NCBI GenBank assembly: GCA_903632075.3 | Contig: CAHIKZ030001201.1 | Location: 216,501 to 280,500, forward strand | Origin: Acanthosepion pharaonis | Lineage: Eukaryota > Mollusca > Cephalopoda > Sepiida > Sepiidae | Length of the DNA: 64,000 nucleotides | Reading direction: 5' to 3' | Part shown: positions 44,066 to 57,049 of the stretch, piece after piece | Layout: each line of letters begins with the position of its first letter | How positions within the stretch are numbered: position 1 is the stretch's first letter | The notes under the pieces: model-generated | Database searches by the model: none | What the model was told of the DNA's origin: nothing | What the model saw: only the letters and a program-made list of their open reading frames with translations | Program-made: the position numbers and the translations under genes

Positions 44066-44449
44066 TCTTTTCTTATTGAAAATATTGATAATAATTTGAT
44101 TTGGATGTGTCAATGTTTTATTATGCAAACAAACATTTATTATGAAAAGAAGTGCCAATACATTTTTATTTATAAACAAACAGCCATACCCAGCTGGTCG
44201 ATCAGAAAAATGTATTCAATTAGAATGGAGCAAAAACAGCATCATGTTTACATGTAATAGAGCCTATCTTCTTCAATTACTTTAAAGTACTTCCATTAAA
44301 AAACATTTTGAATTAATTACTGATATAACAGACGTAGTCTTTTTTTTTTATTCAATCGTACTTAGCCGAGGACATGAATGGGTAAAACAGGCAACATGAA
44401 GACCCACTTCAGACCACAATTATTTTGGAGTTTTTGACATTCAATTTGT

Positions 44450-45030
44450 CAGTGTGCTACCAGGGATGTAAAAGAGGATACATTTATAAAGCATTTGTTA
44501 AGTTTGATGAAAATTGGTTGAAAGATCAACGAAAAATAAGAAAGAAACCAGTAAAATTCGCCATTTTCACTATTTACGTGGCGTTTTCACTATATGGGTG
44601 ATCTCAATTATCAAGTTAAATGACTGTTAAACAATCAACTTATTGTTGGCTACAATTGAGTGAAGTTTGTATTAGATTGAAAATTGAGGGAGATTTTAGT
44701 TTAAAATTTGTGTTGAAATCGATTTGTGTTGAAATTGACGTGTTGAAATCGATTTTTCGTTTTCCGCGATTTTTCGCTAAGCGCAGTGGCATAGAAATAA
44801 AAATGAGACATCGTTGAGTTTGTCATGATGTAAGTAACCTATATACTGAGTTTGAACAAAATCGGAGGAAAAAAGTTGAATTCATCGATTTCTGATCGGC
44901 TTTATCGATTATTGGTTTTTTTTTTAAATTATCGATTTTTTACGCTAAGAACCTATTTCAAAATCGGTTGGATGGATCTCGAGTGAAAAGGTATCACACA
45001 GACAGACAGACACACAGACATCCTTTGTTT
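44450..45030 (+). repeat. Interspersed repeat ending in an (ACAG)n-like tract
   Basis: Sequence ending GGTTGGATGGATCTCGAGTG, then CACACAGACAGACAGACACA at about 44995-45020, has the form of 3' ends of many invertebrate interspersed repeats. Family not named. Confidence 0.45.
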
Positions 45031-45109
45031 TAATCCAAAAGATAGCGGTTGGAGTCATATATTTAATACAATAATACAATAATAATATATTTGAATGAAT
45101 TTATTATTT

Positions 45110-45560
45110 TACATGTCCATATGGTCTCTTTTATATTCTGTAACCTAAATAAGGATTTCATTCATTGAACCTTTCTGTTGTTTCACTATTTATTACAACA
45201 TTTTTTATTGCTTCACAAAGATGTACTTTCCTTGAATATTCTTTTTATTTTTATATGTATGTCTTTTAATGATGGACCAAAAGTTATCCATTGGATTGAT
45301 ATTTAATGAGATTGGTAGGCATTTCATTAATTTACTGACTTTGAAATGTTTTTTAGTAAGGTGAGCAAAATTCAGTTTTGTAGAATAAGAGAGTATTGTA
45401 CCGAATAAATAAACTATTTAACTTAAGTCTTCTTGGTTGTTGCTTGTACCATTTAAAAATCTGTTGTAACTTACAATAAGTCTCTGTATTTATCTTGACA
45501 CCAGTATCATCTTTAAAGGGACCTTGCTATTTTATTACTGTTTTGGATGAGTATTGTAAT
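45110..45560 (-). pseudogene. Tc1/mariner-like transposase C-terminal fragment
   Basis: On the minus strand, about 45330-45230 encodes LNINPMDNFWSIIKRHTY, equivalent to the DLNPIEN-W-x-x-K-R block with the third catalytic acid (Asp or Glu). Upstream 45560-45360 matches 63190-62940 base by base in many stretches. Both are decayed copies of one family. The 45.1-kb copy abuts the LINE on its right. Confidence 0.6.
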
Positions 45561-45569
45561 TCACCCAGA

Positions 45570-47155
45570 CTATTACTCTACCTTCCTACTGTTGTCTTGG
45601 AAGTCATATTCATTGCCTATTTCTATGAACGATCCAAATTTTATACTCGCCATCAAGTCTATCATTAGTTCTTCTTCTTCTTCTTTTTGTGTTGTTTTCA
45701 ATCTGTCCTTTGAATATCATTTTTTTTAAGCCGTCTTTCCTGGTATACCCTAGAAATTTCAACTTTCTCTTCCTTGAGATGTTAAGTATAATTGTCCTTT
45801 TTGTTTCTATTTTCTCTAAAACGTCCTTGTTGCTCATATGTTCAGTCCATGGTATTGTCAACATCCTTCTATAGAACCAAATTTCTTGTGTTTCAAGTCT
45901 CTTTTTCATCTGTGAGTAGATTGTCCAACATTCACTGCCATGCAGGAGAACTGACATTATATAACAATTCAGTTCTCTTTTCTTTGTTTCTAACGAAAAT
46001 TTTCTGTTTCTTAATACTTTGCTTAGCTTTTGGAATGCATCTTTCGCTATCCCAATGCGCCTTCGGATTTCAGTGTCGCACTTTCGGTCCTATGTTAAAC
46101 AGATATTTAAATTACTGTACTTGTTTGATTTTGGTATATTCAATTTGTAATTTGCATTTTGGGCTGTTCTTTTTGCTAACAACCATACATTCTGTCTTCT
46201 TGCAATTGATGTTTAGTCCTTTCTTCTCTCCCTCCTTCACTTCACTTTAGTCCTTTCTTCTCGCCTTCCTTCACTTCTGTTGTAGTTTTTGTAGTTTTCT
46301 TTTTGTATCTGTGTCATCTGAATATCTGATGTTGTTAAGATTGTGACCGCCAAGAATGAATCCTGGTAAGACTTCTAATTCTCTCAGAATCACCCCACTG
46401 TAGAGGTTGAATAATCCGGTAAGAAGATACATCCTTGTCTTACACGCAGTTCTATTTGTGTATATACTGAACTCGTTTTTATATGAATACAGATTGCTGT
46501 TCAAATTTTAATATTTCTGTTCCTTCAATATTTCTGTGTATTGACGGTTTTTCTCTTTCATTGTGGAAGAGTTCTCTAATGTATTCATCCCATCTCTGAA
46601 GGATTTTTCTTTCTCTAATATCAGTGTCCCGTCCTTGGATTTTATGCATCCTGTTGATGAGCATGTATTGTGTCATGTTAGTTCACTTATTTCTTTCTGC
46701 ATACCTGCTTTATCAGTGATAGTTTTCTTTCCATTTCTGTACACTTTTTGTTGAGCAACTCCTCTTTAGCCTGCCTGCGTTCGTTCCTAATTTCTTTTGC
46801 AGTGTCCTATGTTCTGTCCCGTACCTTGGCATGGATTTGCTCTCCCCTTTTCAAATGTCATCCGTCATTCATTCCTTTTTTTCTTTATATAGTTTTCTGT
46901 GGGATGATCTCGATTACTGATGTTACTAAAGTTTTTCTTACTGTGTCACACTAAGTTTTCATTCTCATTTTGTCCATTGTATACGCTTTTAACACTGTCT
47001 ATATATTATCTTGCCATTGTTTTAAATTATTGATTGTTCCATCATCAATGTTCAACTTTTTCACTATTTTCAGTCCTGTATTTCTATCGTCATATTTACT
47101 TTACAATGCCTTGTTACTCTTCTTGGCAATCTTTATATATCTGAAATTATAAAAA
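45570..47155 (-). pseudogene. RTE/Jockey-like LINE reverse transcriptase, degraded
   Basis: Minus-strand broken frames follow the order of a LINE ORF2. They run from a helical EEILQRW/EYIRELF-like block (46676-46530), through LEVLPGFILGGHNLNNIRYS followed by DD (about 46380-46300; family YADD is YSDD here), to LLHGSECWTIYSQMKKRLET, FYRRMLTIPWTEH and RKRKLKFLGY (45957-45720). Between the YSDD and the GSECW blocks the frame is shifted. Catalytic motif order and the GSECWT block identify a non-LTR retrotransposon. Stops and shifts make it inactive. The endonuclease domain is absent or beyond recognition. Confidence 0.85.
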
Positions 47156-48350
47156 ACAAAATAATTAACTATGGTGTTATGAACAGCCCTCGGGTTGCAT
47201 AAACTCTTATACCACTAAATCACACTTTTTCCTAACCTTTTGAACAGGAGTATAGGTTTATCCCTTGTTTCCTGGTTAGGATTGGGTTTTCAGTTCCTTC
47301 TCAAGGTTTTTCATTTTATTCACTCCCAGTAACCTTTTGCTTCTTACTGGAATTATCGCCTTGCTTCGGGTGAATTGATTCGGAAATATATATTTCTAAT
47401 AAAAACAGATGAATTTCATGTCATATGAATCATATATATTGAACATTTTACCAGCATTGATTAGTTGATACCAATTTTATTGCAAAACATTGACTTACAT
47501 GAGAAAATCTGACAAAGTGTATCATCAATTGAGATTGTTTGAAAGCTAATTAAAACCTTACTCAATAAAATTTAGTTAACACATATCTTCTAATTATAGC
47601 ATAAATCACTTTGAAAAAGTGAATGTATAAAATGTGGACAGAATTTATAAATGTTATAAAACTTTAATCAAATTGTTGAATATTTTTCTTTATAAACTAA
47701 TATTTATTTACATTATTTGATGTTTGCCGCGAATTCTTTCCATGTTGTGGACTTAGAAAGATATTCTAAATAATTCAGATTAAACATCATTTAGATGTTT
47801 TCTTTCTAAATTTATAAAATTTATTCTAAATATATGGCATTTTGTTCTCTCGTCATTTCCTCTTGTTATTATTGTTTCTTTTATTCTTCAATTCGACATT
47901 GTTATCTTTTTAAAACGCATGATTTTTTATGCAGACTTACAGAAAGAACAAAAAACAGAACTAAAAAGAAAAAAATAAAGAAAAAGAAACAGAAGGAATA
48001 ACAATAACTTTGAAAAAATAGTAAAAAGAAGAGGACATTGGACGTTGAAAATATTTGCACCTTTCCTAAATCAATTTATTTTGTAAAAGATGGCGGTATC
48101 GTCCATCTGTTACCATTTCATTTAGTCGCCTTCGTCTTCACAGCTATTGCCATTGCAGTATACAATAAATAAATAAATAAATAACAGAAGTGTCCACGCT
48201 CGAACAACAATGGAAAAGCATGGCATTATTAATAAATTTAATCTTAAACAGGATTGGGTTTTGTGTCTGTTTAACCGACATAACTCATAACAAAAATTAC
48301 TGTACTGAAAGTCTTGTATATATTATTTATATTTTCTTATACTAATCTTT
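47156..48350. other. No gene recognised
   Basis: AT-rich DNA with a short (AAAT)n tract at about 48166-48185. Confidence 0.5.
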
Positions 48351-48354
48351 ACTC

Positions 48355-48760
48355 AATACAAGGATTGAGAGCCACTCTAAGTAAAGGTTACTGAATGATT
48401 TTGCAACAAGAATTTAATAGAAGGAGGTAGGAAGTGAAAATTATGAGGATAAGGAGAACAAATAATGACTGATCAAATGACTTGAATAGGTTACGATTGT
48501 AGCGTTCAGAGAAGCATCCACGCAGGAGTTTGTTCTCAAAATAACGGTTGAGAACAAGGCGTCTAAGTGAAACTTCCTCTTATAAATGGAAGGCGGGTCT
48601 TACTTATAAAGGTCTGAACTGGTGAAACTAAAGAATTGTCTTAGTAAATGCTTGCCAAATACAAGGCCCAAGAGCTACACACGGTAGAGGGTTACTAAAT
48701 GAGGTGAGTGGTCTGAATGTAAAAGGAGGAAGAAAGTGCAGATTATGCCTTCACTTCATA
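48355..48760 (+). repeat. Diverged tandem pair, ~300-bp unit
   Basis: ATACAAGGATTGAGAGCCAC through AAGTGAAAATTATG (48357-48444) matches ATACAAGGCCCAAGAGCTAC through AAGTGCAGATTATG (48659-48746) in order, with moderate divergence. Confidence 0.6.
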
Positions 48761-48776
48761 ATAATACTTTTTTATA

Positions 48777-48780
<4 letters not shown>

Positions 48781-48842
<62 letters not shown>

Positions 48843-49091
48843 TTAACCAAAGATATTTATATGCTCCTTCTCGGAGGTCATTAACGCCGTTGGATTTTGA
48901 AATTAAAAAACAATATATGTTTATTTATACAGTGTGGCGATTGCGTTTAAGCATGAAACAGACTGTCACTTCTGGGTGTTGACCTCAATGTCCACTTTTA
49001 TATTTACATACACTCTATCCTTAGTATCGAGCACTTTAACTCATAAATATAGCATACCATAAAACTATATTTTTATCATACATACATATAT

Positions 49092-49142
<51 letters not shown>
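48781..49142. mobile_element. TA-bounded repeat of the AAATATAG/GTGCTC family
   Basis: (TA)n tracts at 48781-48839 and 49098-49142 bracket a 258-bp non-coding segment. Read on the minus strand, its right end (AAAACTATATTTTTATC and GAGCACTTTAACTC reversed) matches 7629-7715 and 63684-63760. It lies between TA tracts like the other copies. Confidence 0.65.
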
Positions 49143-49146
<4 letters not shown>

Positions 49147-49204
49147 GGGTCCGTCTATGAAACTCTGAAGATAACATCTACCCGCTAAATGACAAACCTT
49201 TTAT

Positions 49205-49341
<137 letters not shown>

Positions 49342-49475
49342 TGTACGTATAATGTTATGTTTTCTCATTTTCTCTGTATATAAATAGTTTTCTCATTACT
49401 CAATAAATTTCTACATTTGAAGTTTTTCCATAAAAGGTTTCCTTTTGCCATTTCTTTTATTAATATATGTGTGCG

Positions 49476-49562
49476 TGAGAGAGAGAGAGAGAGACGGGGG
49501 AGAGAAAGAGATAGAAAGAGAGAGAGTATGGGAGAGAGTGGAAGAGAGAGAGAGAGAGAGGG
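49476..49562. repeat. (GA)n-rich simple sequence
   Basis: GA repeats interrupted by GGGG and TATGG. It creates spurious Arg-Glu frames. Confidence 0.95.
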
Positions 49563-50699
49563 GTGTATTTGTGGATTAATCAATGTGTTCAGCTGTCAAG
49601 TTACACACTATTTTCCATTTCTTGTCGTTTGTTTCCTACAGCTCTCGAAATCAGTAAACGAAGAAATAAAGAACAATATTTTTTATCATTTTTTCTTTCT
49701 TTCTTTCTTTTGGTGACATCTGCCATCTTGCTGAAGCTATGAGCGTCCGACAACTGACAGTAGATCAAATCTAACCATCTCTAGATTCACTCTATATTTT
49801 TACCCGATTGCAGGGCGCCATATTTGAGGTTTACTGTTTATATTAATATTATTAGTTTGAGTAATATGATTTTGATTTCTATCATTATTAATTTTTAATT
49901 AATATTTTTAAATTTTATTTTATTTATCGCAACTAATCACACCGTCACCGATAGAAAGTGAGAATCGAAAAAAAAGAATACGCCATCGATGAACCTCGCA
50001 GCTCAAACAGTAGGGTCATTGTTATAAAAAGACAAGCTTCCTCAAGCAAAAGGGTTGTGTGTTTTAATTGCAAAGAGCTTAATATTCTTTATTTAGGATC
50101 TGAACTTTTTACTGGGGCTGTAAAATGACAGTCTGAGTAGTCGCAAGGAAAAGCAACTAAGATGAAAGAAATATTCGTCAATTATGAATAATGGTTGAAA
50201 ATGCTTCATCTAATTAAAAATTAATCAAGATAAGATTATAATTTCCTATGTGGTTTAAGAGTATTTCTGATGTTTATTATTACTTGATATTATCAATAAA
50301 GGTAATGTTGCTTTCTGGGTGAGGGTGTGAAACGAAAACGGAAATAAACCCCAAGACAGTCAATTCGCAAATGACAAAACATCTGAATCGGTGAATAACG
50401 CATCCTTCCGGTTAATAAATTAATCTTTTGAAAATAAATATTTAACATTTTTAACCAATGGGTCGCGTCCTTTCTCGCCTTTTTCTTTGTTGTGGATTGA
50501 TTAAAATTCGGAACAAGGTTTACAATTATCGAAAATATAATCTTTGAGAAAATATTGGTAAAAATATTTTTTATATTTGTCACGCCCTACTTATTTAATT
50601 TTATGAAATTTCGAGAAATTAAATCTTGTGCAGCTTAATGTTTATATTCGTTAAAAGTAGAATTCCTTGGAGAATTTAAATCAATTTCTTTATATAAAA

Positions 50700-52640
50700 C
50701 ACGAAAACAAAATTCTGCTCCGAATCGTAAAATAAAAAATGTCACAAAAGTAAGACATTATTTAATTAGAAAATTGCTTATATGAATAAGATAGACACGA
50801 TTGCATTAAGTAAAAAAAACATTTTCGTTGAATGATGAGTATTTAAAGAATTGTTTTCATTTTTATAAAAAAATATAATTATAATAACAGTTTTAAATCT
50901 TTTAAAATTATGTCTTACTTTGTAGAGGTTAGGTGCTATTCATTGTTATTAAGTAAAAACTATATTTACTAATCGTGAATGGAAAACATATTTATTTTTT
51001 TTTAAATTTTGATTTTTTTTTTGTAAATATGGATTTTTTTATTTTAGAAATGTTTTTTCATTTCTAAAATAATTTCATTCATTTGTCAATAAGTTCTGAA
51101 GGTTTCATTAAAATCCGACAATTATTTCATTTTTTGCAAGAATTTCTAAATCTATGTTTTTCATCCGCAAAAATGACGCTAAAATTCCAATTATTAATCT
51201 TTGGCCTGACGCAAGAAAAACAAAATTTTTAACCAAAATTTCAAATGTTCTAAAAAGTATCAAAAAATATAATTTAACAATCAAAAAATCCTTTGGGCTT
51301 TCCTTTTAATAATAACAAAGATTTTGACGATAAAACTATGTTTTATTGGGACATTTTTTCATCGTGGTCTGCTCATTTTTGAGCAAATCTGTGGAGGTAC
51401 TTACATTTTATATAAAGATTATTTTATTCAAATTTAAACTCTAGGTAAAAAAGCACTTATTTTTATATTCTGAAGTAATGTCAAAGCTTTTAAAGCAAAG
51501 GTTCCATGGAAGAGTTTTTCTTGAGTATCTGAGAGAAGTCTTTTCCAAGTGTAAGACTATGAAATGAAAATGTGACAATTTCAGTATTCAAGAATCTTTT
51601 TTTACTACTCTTTGCTTTTATGGCATTGTATCTCTGCATCAACCCTTTATATTTTTATATTTTCTTCCGCTATCAGCTCATTCTTTTTCTCACTTCTATG
51701 TAAAAAAAGCAACAACAACAAAAGCACACAGACCTGAAAAATCAAAATCAAAGGACTGGATCCAAAGTATGAACTTCTCACATAGGTGTGCAAACTTTGG
51801 CCTCAAACTTTTTCAAGTTGAACTAGTGGTTTGTGTGCCAGAGAGTATTTATTTATCGGAAACATTGGAATAAAACGAACTGACCCAAGAGTATAAAATA
51901 AATAATATATTTTTATTTATTTGATTTAGAGAGAGTCCTTTGATATTCGGTGTAGCAAAATGGTCGTTTACAAGGCGGACCTTGGTAGCAGTTGGGAGAA
52001 AATCCATTTCGGTTCGGTAGTGGGTATTTTCATTGCCAGACCTTACTAGTAGTAGTAGTCATCTTAGGAATAGGTCAGCGTTAATCTACTATGATTTTCT
52101 CAGTCTTAAAATGGACAGGAAATATAATTAGTAGGTGACTACTCCACGCGTCACGCATAGCTGGTTTCTCTGGCGGTCGCGTCTTTTGTTCCGTGATTTC
52201 TCTTGCCATCTCTTCTGCTCGCCTAGCTCAGAGCTGTGAGCTTATATCCTTTTGACCCGCATCCCAGACTCTGCGCGAACCTTGGGACAAATATGAAATT
52301 CAATTCGTTGTTATTTTTTAGTTATTTTCTATTGCATTTTAATTTTTAGTTTTAATTCTTTTTACAAAATATTTTTATTAGAATTTTTCTTAACTTTGAT
52401 GCAACCACTGCAAAAGAAAAATATTGTTTGAAATTTCTGTCAGAATTTTAAAGGAATATTTTGCTTATTGGGAATTTAATCTATTAGCTTGAAATTAAAA
52501 TTAAAATAAATGTTTCAAGAAAGATTTTTTTATTTTTAAAAACTCATTTTAAACCTTAGGTATCGCGTTTCTGTGGAAGTACCTAGTTTTATGTTATTAT
52601 TTAGGATTAACGAACGTTTCTTTAAGAAATTATATGTGCT
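50700..52640 (+). repeat. Long AT-rich dispersed repeat, copy 1
   Basis: It shares several ordered blocks with 54780-56060: AATTTCATTCATTTGT then AAATCCGACAATTATTT (51070-51140), ATCAAAAAATCCTTTG and GACGATAAAACTATGTTTT (51280-51350), TATTTTGCTTATTG (52453-52470) and GTGGAAGTACCTAG (52574-52590). Non-coding. Confidence 0.75.
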
Positions 52641-52674
52641 GTAATAAAAAAAAATAACAGTTTTATTTTATTAC

Positions 52675-53230
52675 TAGCCGAGGTACTCTGCGTTGCTTGC
52701 GTGTACATGGCTGCAATTACATAACCGCACTGTATACCCGTGTTATAGACAAGCGTATGGTTGCAAGAAAGAAATACGACAACAGCAGAAATAGATTTAC
52801 GTGGTTTATTTCGACAGGAACGTGTGGTTTTGGGACAGCTACCTCGTGGTAAAGTTCATAAGCCGGCTTCGGATCTAGGTCGATCTCTCATAGTAGTTCA
52901 CACATGTTGACAGTGGTTGATGCTCCCCTGCTGTCAGCTGCTGACCGTGACAGGTCTCTACCCTGGGCACCTGTGGACTGTCTGTTGAACTTCCGTGCGA
53001 CCCCTTTTATAGTGTTTTTTTTATGGCTTAACAGGCTCGAAAAACGAAGCGAGTATAATTAGGAGGCAAGCATTTTTATTGGACGAAAAATAGAACACTT
53101 TAAATATTATTTTATTTTTCGACCGGAACTCGTGTGTCGGGAAAATTTGTAAATGAAGATAATGGTCATTTTGTGACGGGGCTTTGTCCCGTTCACATCT
53201 CATTCTCGCTCTTGAGTATTTGCCTGTAAA
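52675..53230. other. GC-richer segment, probably repeat-derived
   Basis: It begins ACTAGCCGAGGTACTCTGCG, which resembles termini seen in some invertebrate transposons, and continues with moderately GC-rich sequence that I could not assign. An LTR-like or Helitron-like origin is possible. Confidence 0.3.
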
Positions 53231-54161
53231 TCAGCCGAGATATGTCTTATTTTATTTTATAACACCCGCAACCCCCTGTCTAAAAATATCTGCCTGCGTC
53301 CCCGCTTGCATGCATCATCCGTTGGTATACTAAGCTACTCTCCCATCATCTTTTTTGCGATATGTCGTTCGTAAGTGTTTGATTGTTCTTAATAAACGAA
53401 TTCTATCGATAAAACCTTCTTCTGTGGTCGTTGCTCGGGGTTAAATTGTTTCAATGTTTTAGATATTTAGTAAATTTCCTATGACTGTAAGACCTTTCAA
53501 ATAGTATGGCGTTGTTCACAAATCTAATAATCAAACAAAAACAGGGATGAAGCGTCACAGCTTGATTCAATTGCAAGTACAAATGTATGAACGCCCCCTC
53601 CTTCTTCGCAAGTTTACTGTAATGCTGGGGTTAATAAGAGGTTCCCCTTTTGACATTTCAATAATCCTTCACAAACAATCTTTGTATCAAAGGTTGTTCG
53701 AATGCCAGTTTAGGATGGAATCATATGAATAAATTATTGGCTAAATACAAAAGACGTTTTTGGATCTAGTTTGTCGCAGAATTCGTCCACTTAACTGAAA
53801 TAATCTAAGCAAATTTGGAAAACGATGGATGAAAAACCGGGTAGTTATGGCCGAAAAAAGGGCTTTTTTAACAGTTTTTTGTGGTTTTTCATTATATGCG
53901 GGGAAGTGAGCAGGACTAAAACCACACTATCATATTTCTTGCATGATGCCAATTTTTGTGACATATTTGAAGAAAATCGGGTATAAAATGAGGAAGTTAT
54001 TCAAGTTTTTCTTTTAAGTAGTACGAAAACCCGATTTTTTCACAATTATTTGCAATTTTTGTGTGAAACCAATGTCACAGGCAAACTATCAAGCACTCAA
54101 AATAAACCTCGTAACTTTGCATAAAGTGAAAAGAACATTAGCTCATCCAGTAAAAATTTGT

Positions 54162-54440
54162 AATGGATTCGACTAGAATTCGAATACCTAGAGAAATTCG
54201 AATTCTAGTCGAATTCATTACATTCACTTACGTGCTAATACCCTTGGGAAAGGTATGAATCCACTTCTTTACCCCCTAGCTATGGGTAAATAGCAGGACA
54301 GTTCTATAGCCCTGGATGGCAACTGGTCTACCGAAGGAAATGGCAACCTACTGCGGGAAAAAATCTGCCTCGTCAGTCATGTATCAAAAGATACATGATC
54401 ACCTAAGCGTGTATTACGCCTAGCACATAACTGACTGACC
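54162..54440 (+). mobile_element. tRNA-derived SINE with foldback head
   Basis: The body matches the 24- and 36-kb copies in the opposite orientation (CATTACATTCACTTACGTGC, CCCTTGGGAAAGGTATGAAT, ATGTATCAAAAGATACATGA, CATAACTGACTGACC). The expected tRNA head is replaced by an inverted duplicate: AATGGATTCGACTAGAATTC at 54163 is complementary to GAATTCTAGTCGAATTCATT at 54200-54219. Confidence 0.8.
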
Positions 54441-54506
54441 TAAAGAAATGTTTTGGAATCCTGAATACAAAAAATTACAAATCTATATCTATAAAACAGA
54501 AGATGC

Positions 54507-54509
<3 letters not shown>

Positions 54510-54561
<52 letters not shown>

Positions 54562-54573
54562 GTGTGTGTGTGC
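54510..54573. repeat. (TC)n(TG)n microsatellite
   Basis: CT repeats to about 54524, then TG repeats to about 54573 with one phase break. Confidence 0.95.
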
Positions 54574-54779
54574 TATTTATGCACTTCCAAATTTCCCAAC
54601 TGAATTCAATGAAATTGTACACACATGTTACAAATTTACTAATTTAAGTCAAGACCAATTTTTCAGTTTCCAGCAGGTTTGGCAGAAGAATCGATACAAC
54701 TGAAGGTTGGTACGATGTATTGCAAAAACCAAGGCAGTTACTCACGAATAAAATTTTTAATATTTTCGGTAAGACGAGG

Positions 54780-56060
54780 TCCGATTTTGCCAAAAAAATC
54801 GGTGATTTAATTCTTCAAAGAACTCTGCTTTTAAATAATATAGTCACTAAAAATTATCACGTTGAATTTCTCAAGTTTTCGTAAAAGTAAGGGGCTGAAA
54901 CACATGTAAAAACAAAATATTTTTACCAAGATTTTCTAATATAAAAAATCAAAATAATTTCATTCATTTGTGAATAAGTCCTGAAAATTTAATTAAAATC
55001 CGACAATTATTTGATTTTTGCAAGAATTTCCAAAATGTGTCTGTCGCCACAAAAAAGAGGCTAAAATTTGCTATGCTAAAAGTTAGTACAATCGCTAACG
55101 CACGAAAAAGAAGATTTTTAATCAAAATTTCCAAGTTTCTATAGAGGAGTAAGAAGACAAATAATCAAAAAATGCTTTGATCCTTCCACTTAATAATAAT
55201 CTTAAAATAAGGTTTTGACGATAAAACTGTTTTCCTTATGTTTGGAATATGTTTTCATCACGATTTTTAGCGTTTTCGAGAAATATTTTCTGAATCGAAA
55301 CATAAAAAACGCAATAAAACTAAGACATTATTTAATTAGAGAAGCTTTTAATTTCTTTTATGAATAATATATATTAATGACAACATTGTCTGGAGAAAAA
55401 TTTGATGTGTGATTACGTGCAGAATTTCTGAAGTATGGATGTACAAACTGATAAATCTTATCATTAAAAGGTAACGTGTTTTAAGGGTAGTCTCCCTTAT
55501 AAATTTTATCGTCTGCTCCAACATACTTAACCATGAACACGTTCGGCTATCACTCTACTGCCAATAAATCGATTAACCCGTCAAAAAAACAAGAGCCAGT
55601 AATTACGAAATGTTTTTATACAACATTTTATGCTGTAAGTAATATTTGTTTAAAATCAGATTAATTTAACTTTAAATTTGCTAATTTTCCTCAAATAATG
55701 TCTCAGAAATATATATCTTTGCAAGATTTTTAAAACCGAGAATTAACTTTTGTTTTGTTTTTGTTTACAAATGTGGCCGTTTTGATCAAGTTTACTGAGA
55801 AAAAAAATCGATTCCGATCAATATAATTTCTGTTGGAAATACAACAGAGAGTATTTTGCTTACTGTAAATAGTAAATTTTAAATCCTTTCAATTAATGCT
55901 AAAATGAAAGCTTCAGTAAGGCTTTTTCATTTTTAAAAATTCATTTTGAACCTTACGTATATTGAATTAGTGGAGGTACCTACATTTCTTTAATGAATCC
56001 TAATTAAAAAATAATGTATCTAAGAAATCCTAATTCACAAGTAAATGAATAGATACTGTA
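54780..56060 (+). repeat. Long AT-rich dispersed repeat, copy 2
   Basis: It contains the same blocks as 50700-52640. The TAAAACTAAGACATTATTTA block (55315-55334) lies after the CCGACAATTATT block here but before it in copy 1 (50750-50770), so internal order differs. Confidence 0.75.
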
Positions 56061-56244
56061 TTTACGATGTAACCTTTCTTTTCATAAAAATGCAGTATTT
56101 ATTTACAAGATAATCATCCTTATTAAATTATATATCGATTTACTAATAAAAATAGTATTAGACAATAATTATTAAAATTATCATAAAAAATATTAAAAAT
56201 TATAGAAAATCTAAATATAAAAAATGTAATTTTTATAATTTTTT

Positions 56245-56742
56245 TTATTTAATGTATTTTGCTTTTGGTGGTCCGTTTTTCAACTTTCGATAGCATTTTT
56301 TTGTAACGTCCAAACCAAAAAAGATTAAAAAAGAAGAAAAAGATGCGGCATCTATCCCGAATTTCGCAATAACATTGAAAGTGCTATTTTCTCTGAGTGG
56401 GTAGGTGGAGCTTGTCTTGTCAAAGTTCCCAGTTGTATCTTTTACAAACAGTTTCAGATTAAAGAGCAAGGCAGACGGATAGCGAGGCACATAACAATGT
56501 CCAGTTGTAAAAATAAAAATAAAAAATAATAGAAAAAAAAATCACGGATTTGGAGGAAAAGCGACCCCTAGAATGACGTCAAAATTCGCGAATTTGTCAT
56601 CCTTTAAATAATAATAGTCAGTTGTGCTTAGTTTAATTTGCAACGTATGTAAATGTAGGTAGTAAAAAAAGCAAATATTGATAAGATAGCGAGGGTCACA
56701 AAGCACTGCTTGGGGCCCCCAGTCAGCCTCCCACCCAAACAC
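56245..56742 (-). other. Two adjacent unassigned open frames
   Basis: On the minus strand, 56742-56542 (66 codons, ATG) and 56490-56245 (81 codons, ATG) are open in an otherwise AT-rich region. The second contains TYPLRENSTFNVIAKFGI. I recognise no domain, and codon composition does not stand out. Chance frames or a decayed element are more likely than a gene. Confidence 0.25.
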
Positions 56743-57049
56743 ACACGGTTGGGCTGGGGTTCGGGGTAGTACGCGCCGACCCTGTATGTAATCAATGAAA
56801 AATCAATTCAGAGAAAATCTGATTGAGTTTGTTAACATTTATTTATTTATTGACCGACATTATTACTTTTCATTACGAATTCGTTTTCATCATCACTTTT
56901 TCAATTGTCGTTGCTTGCACCGACTTTGCCTTAAGTATTTCAGTCACTGAAATGGTTAAGGCGATGTTGGTGCAAGTTCAATTTTTTTTTGTGGAAGCTT
57001 CTTTATTTGCGATGTTATGCTTATTACATCGACTCAGAGTGTTGTAACA

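Noticed and set aside
45547..47152. Plus-strand frames rich in Phe and Ser, up to 152 codons
   Set aside because: Antisense shadows of the minus-strand LINE reverse transcriptase.
56823..57047. 74-codon hydrophobic plus-strand frame that looks like membrane segments
   Set aside because: Thymine-rich DNA gives hydrophobic translations by default. No signal of selection, splice sites or homologous family recognised.
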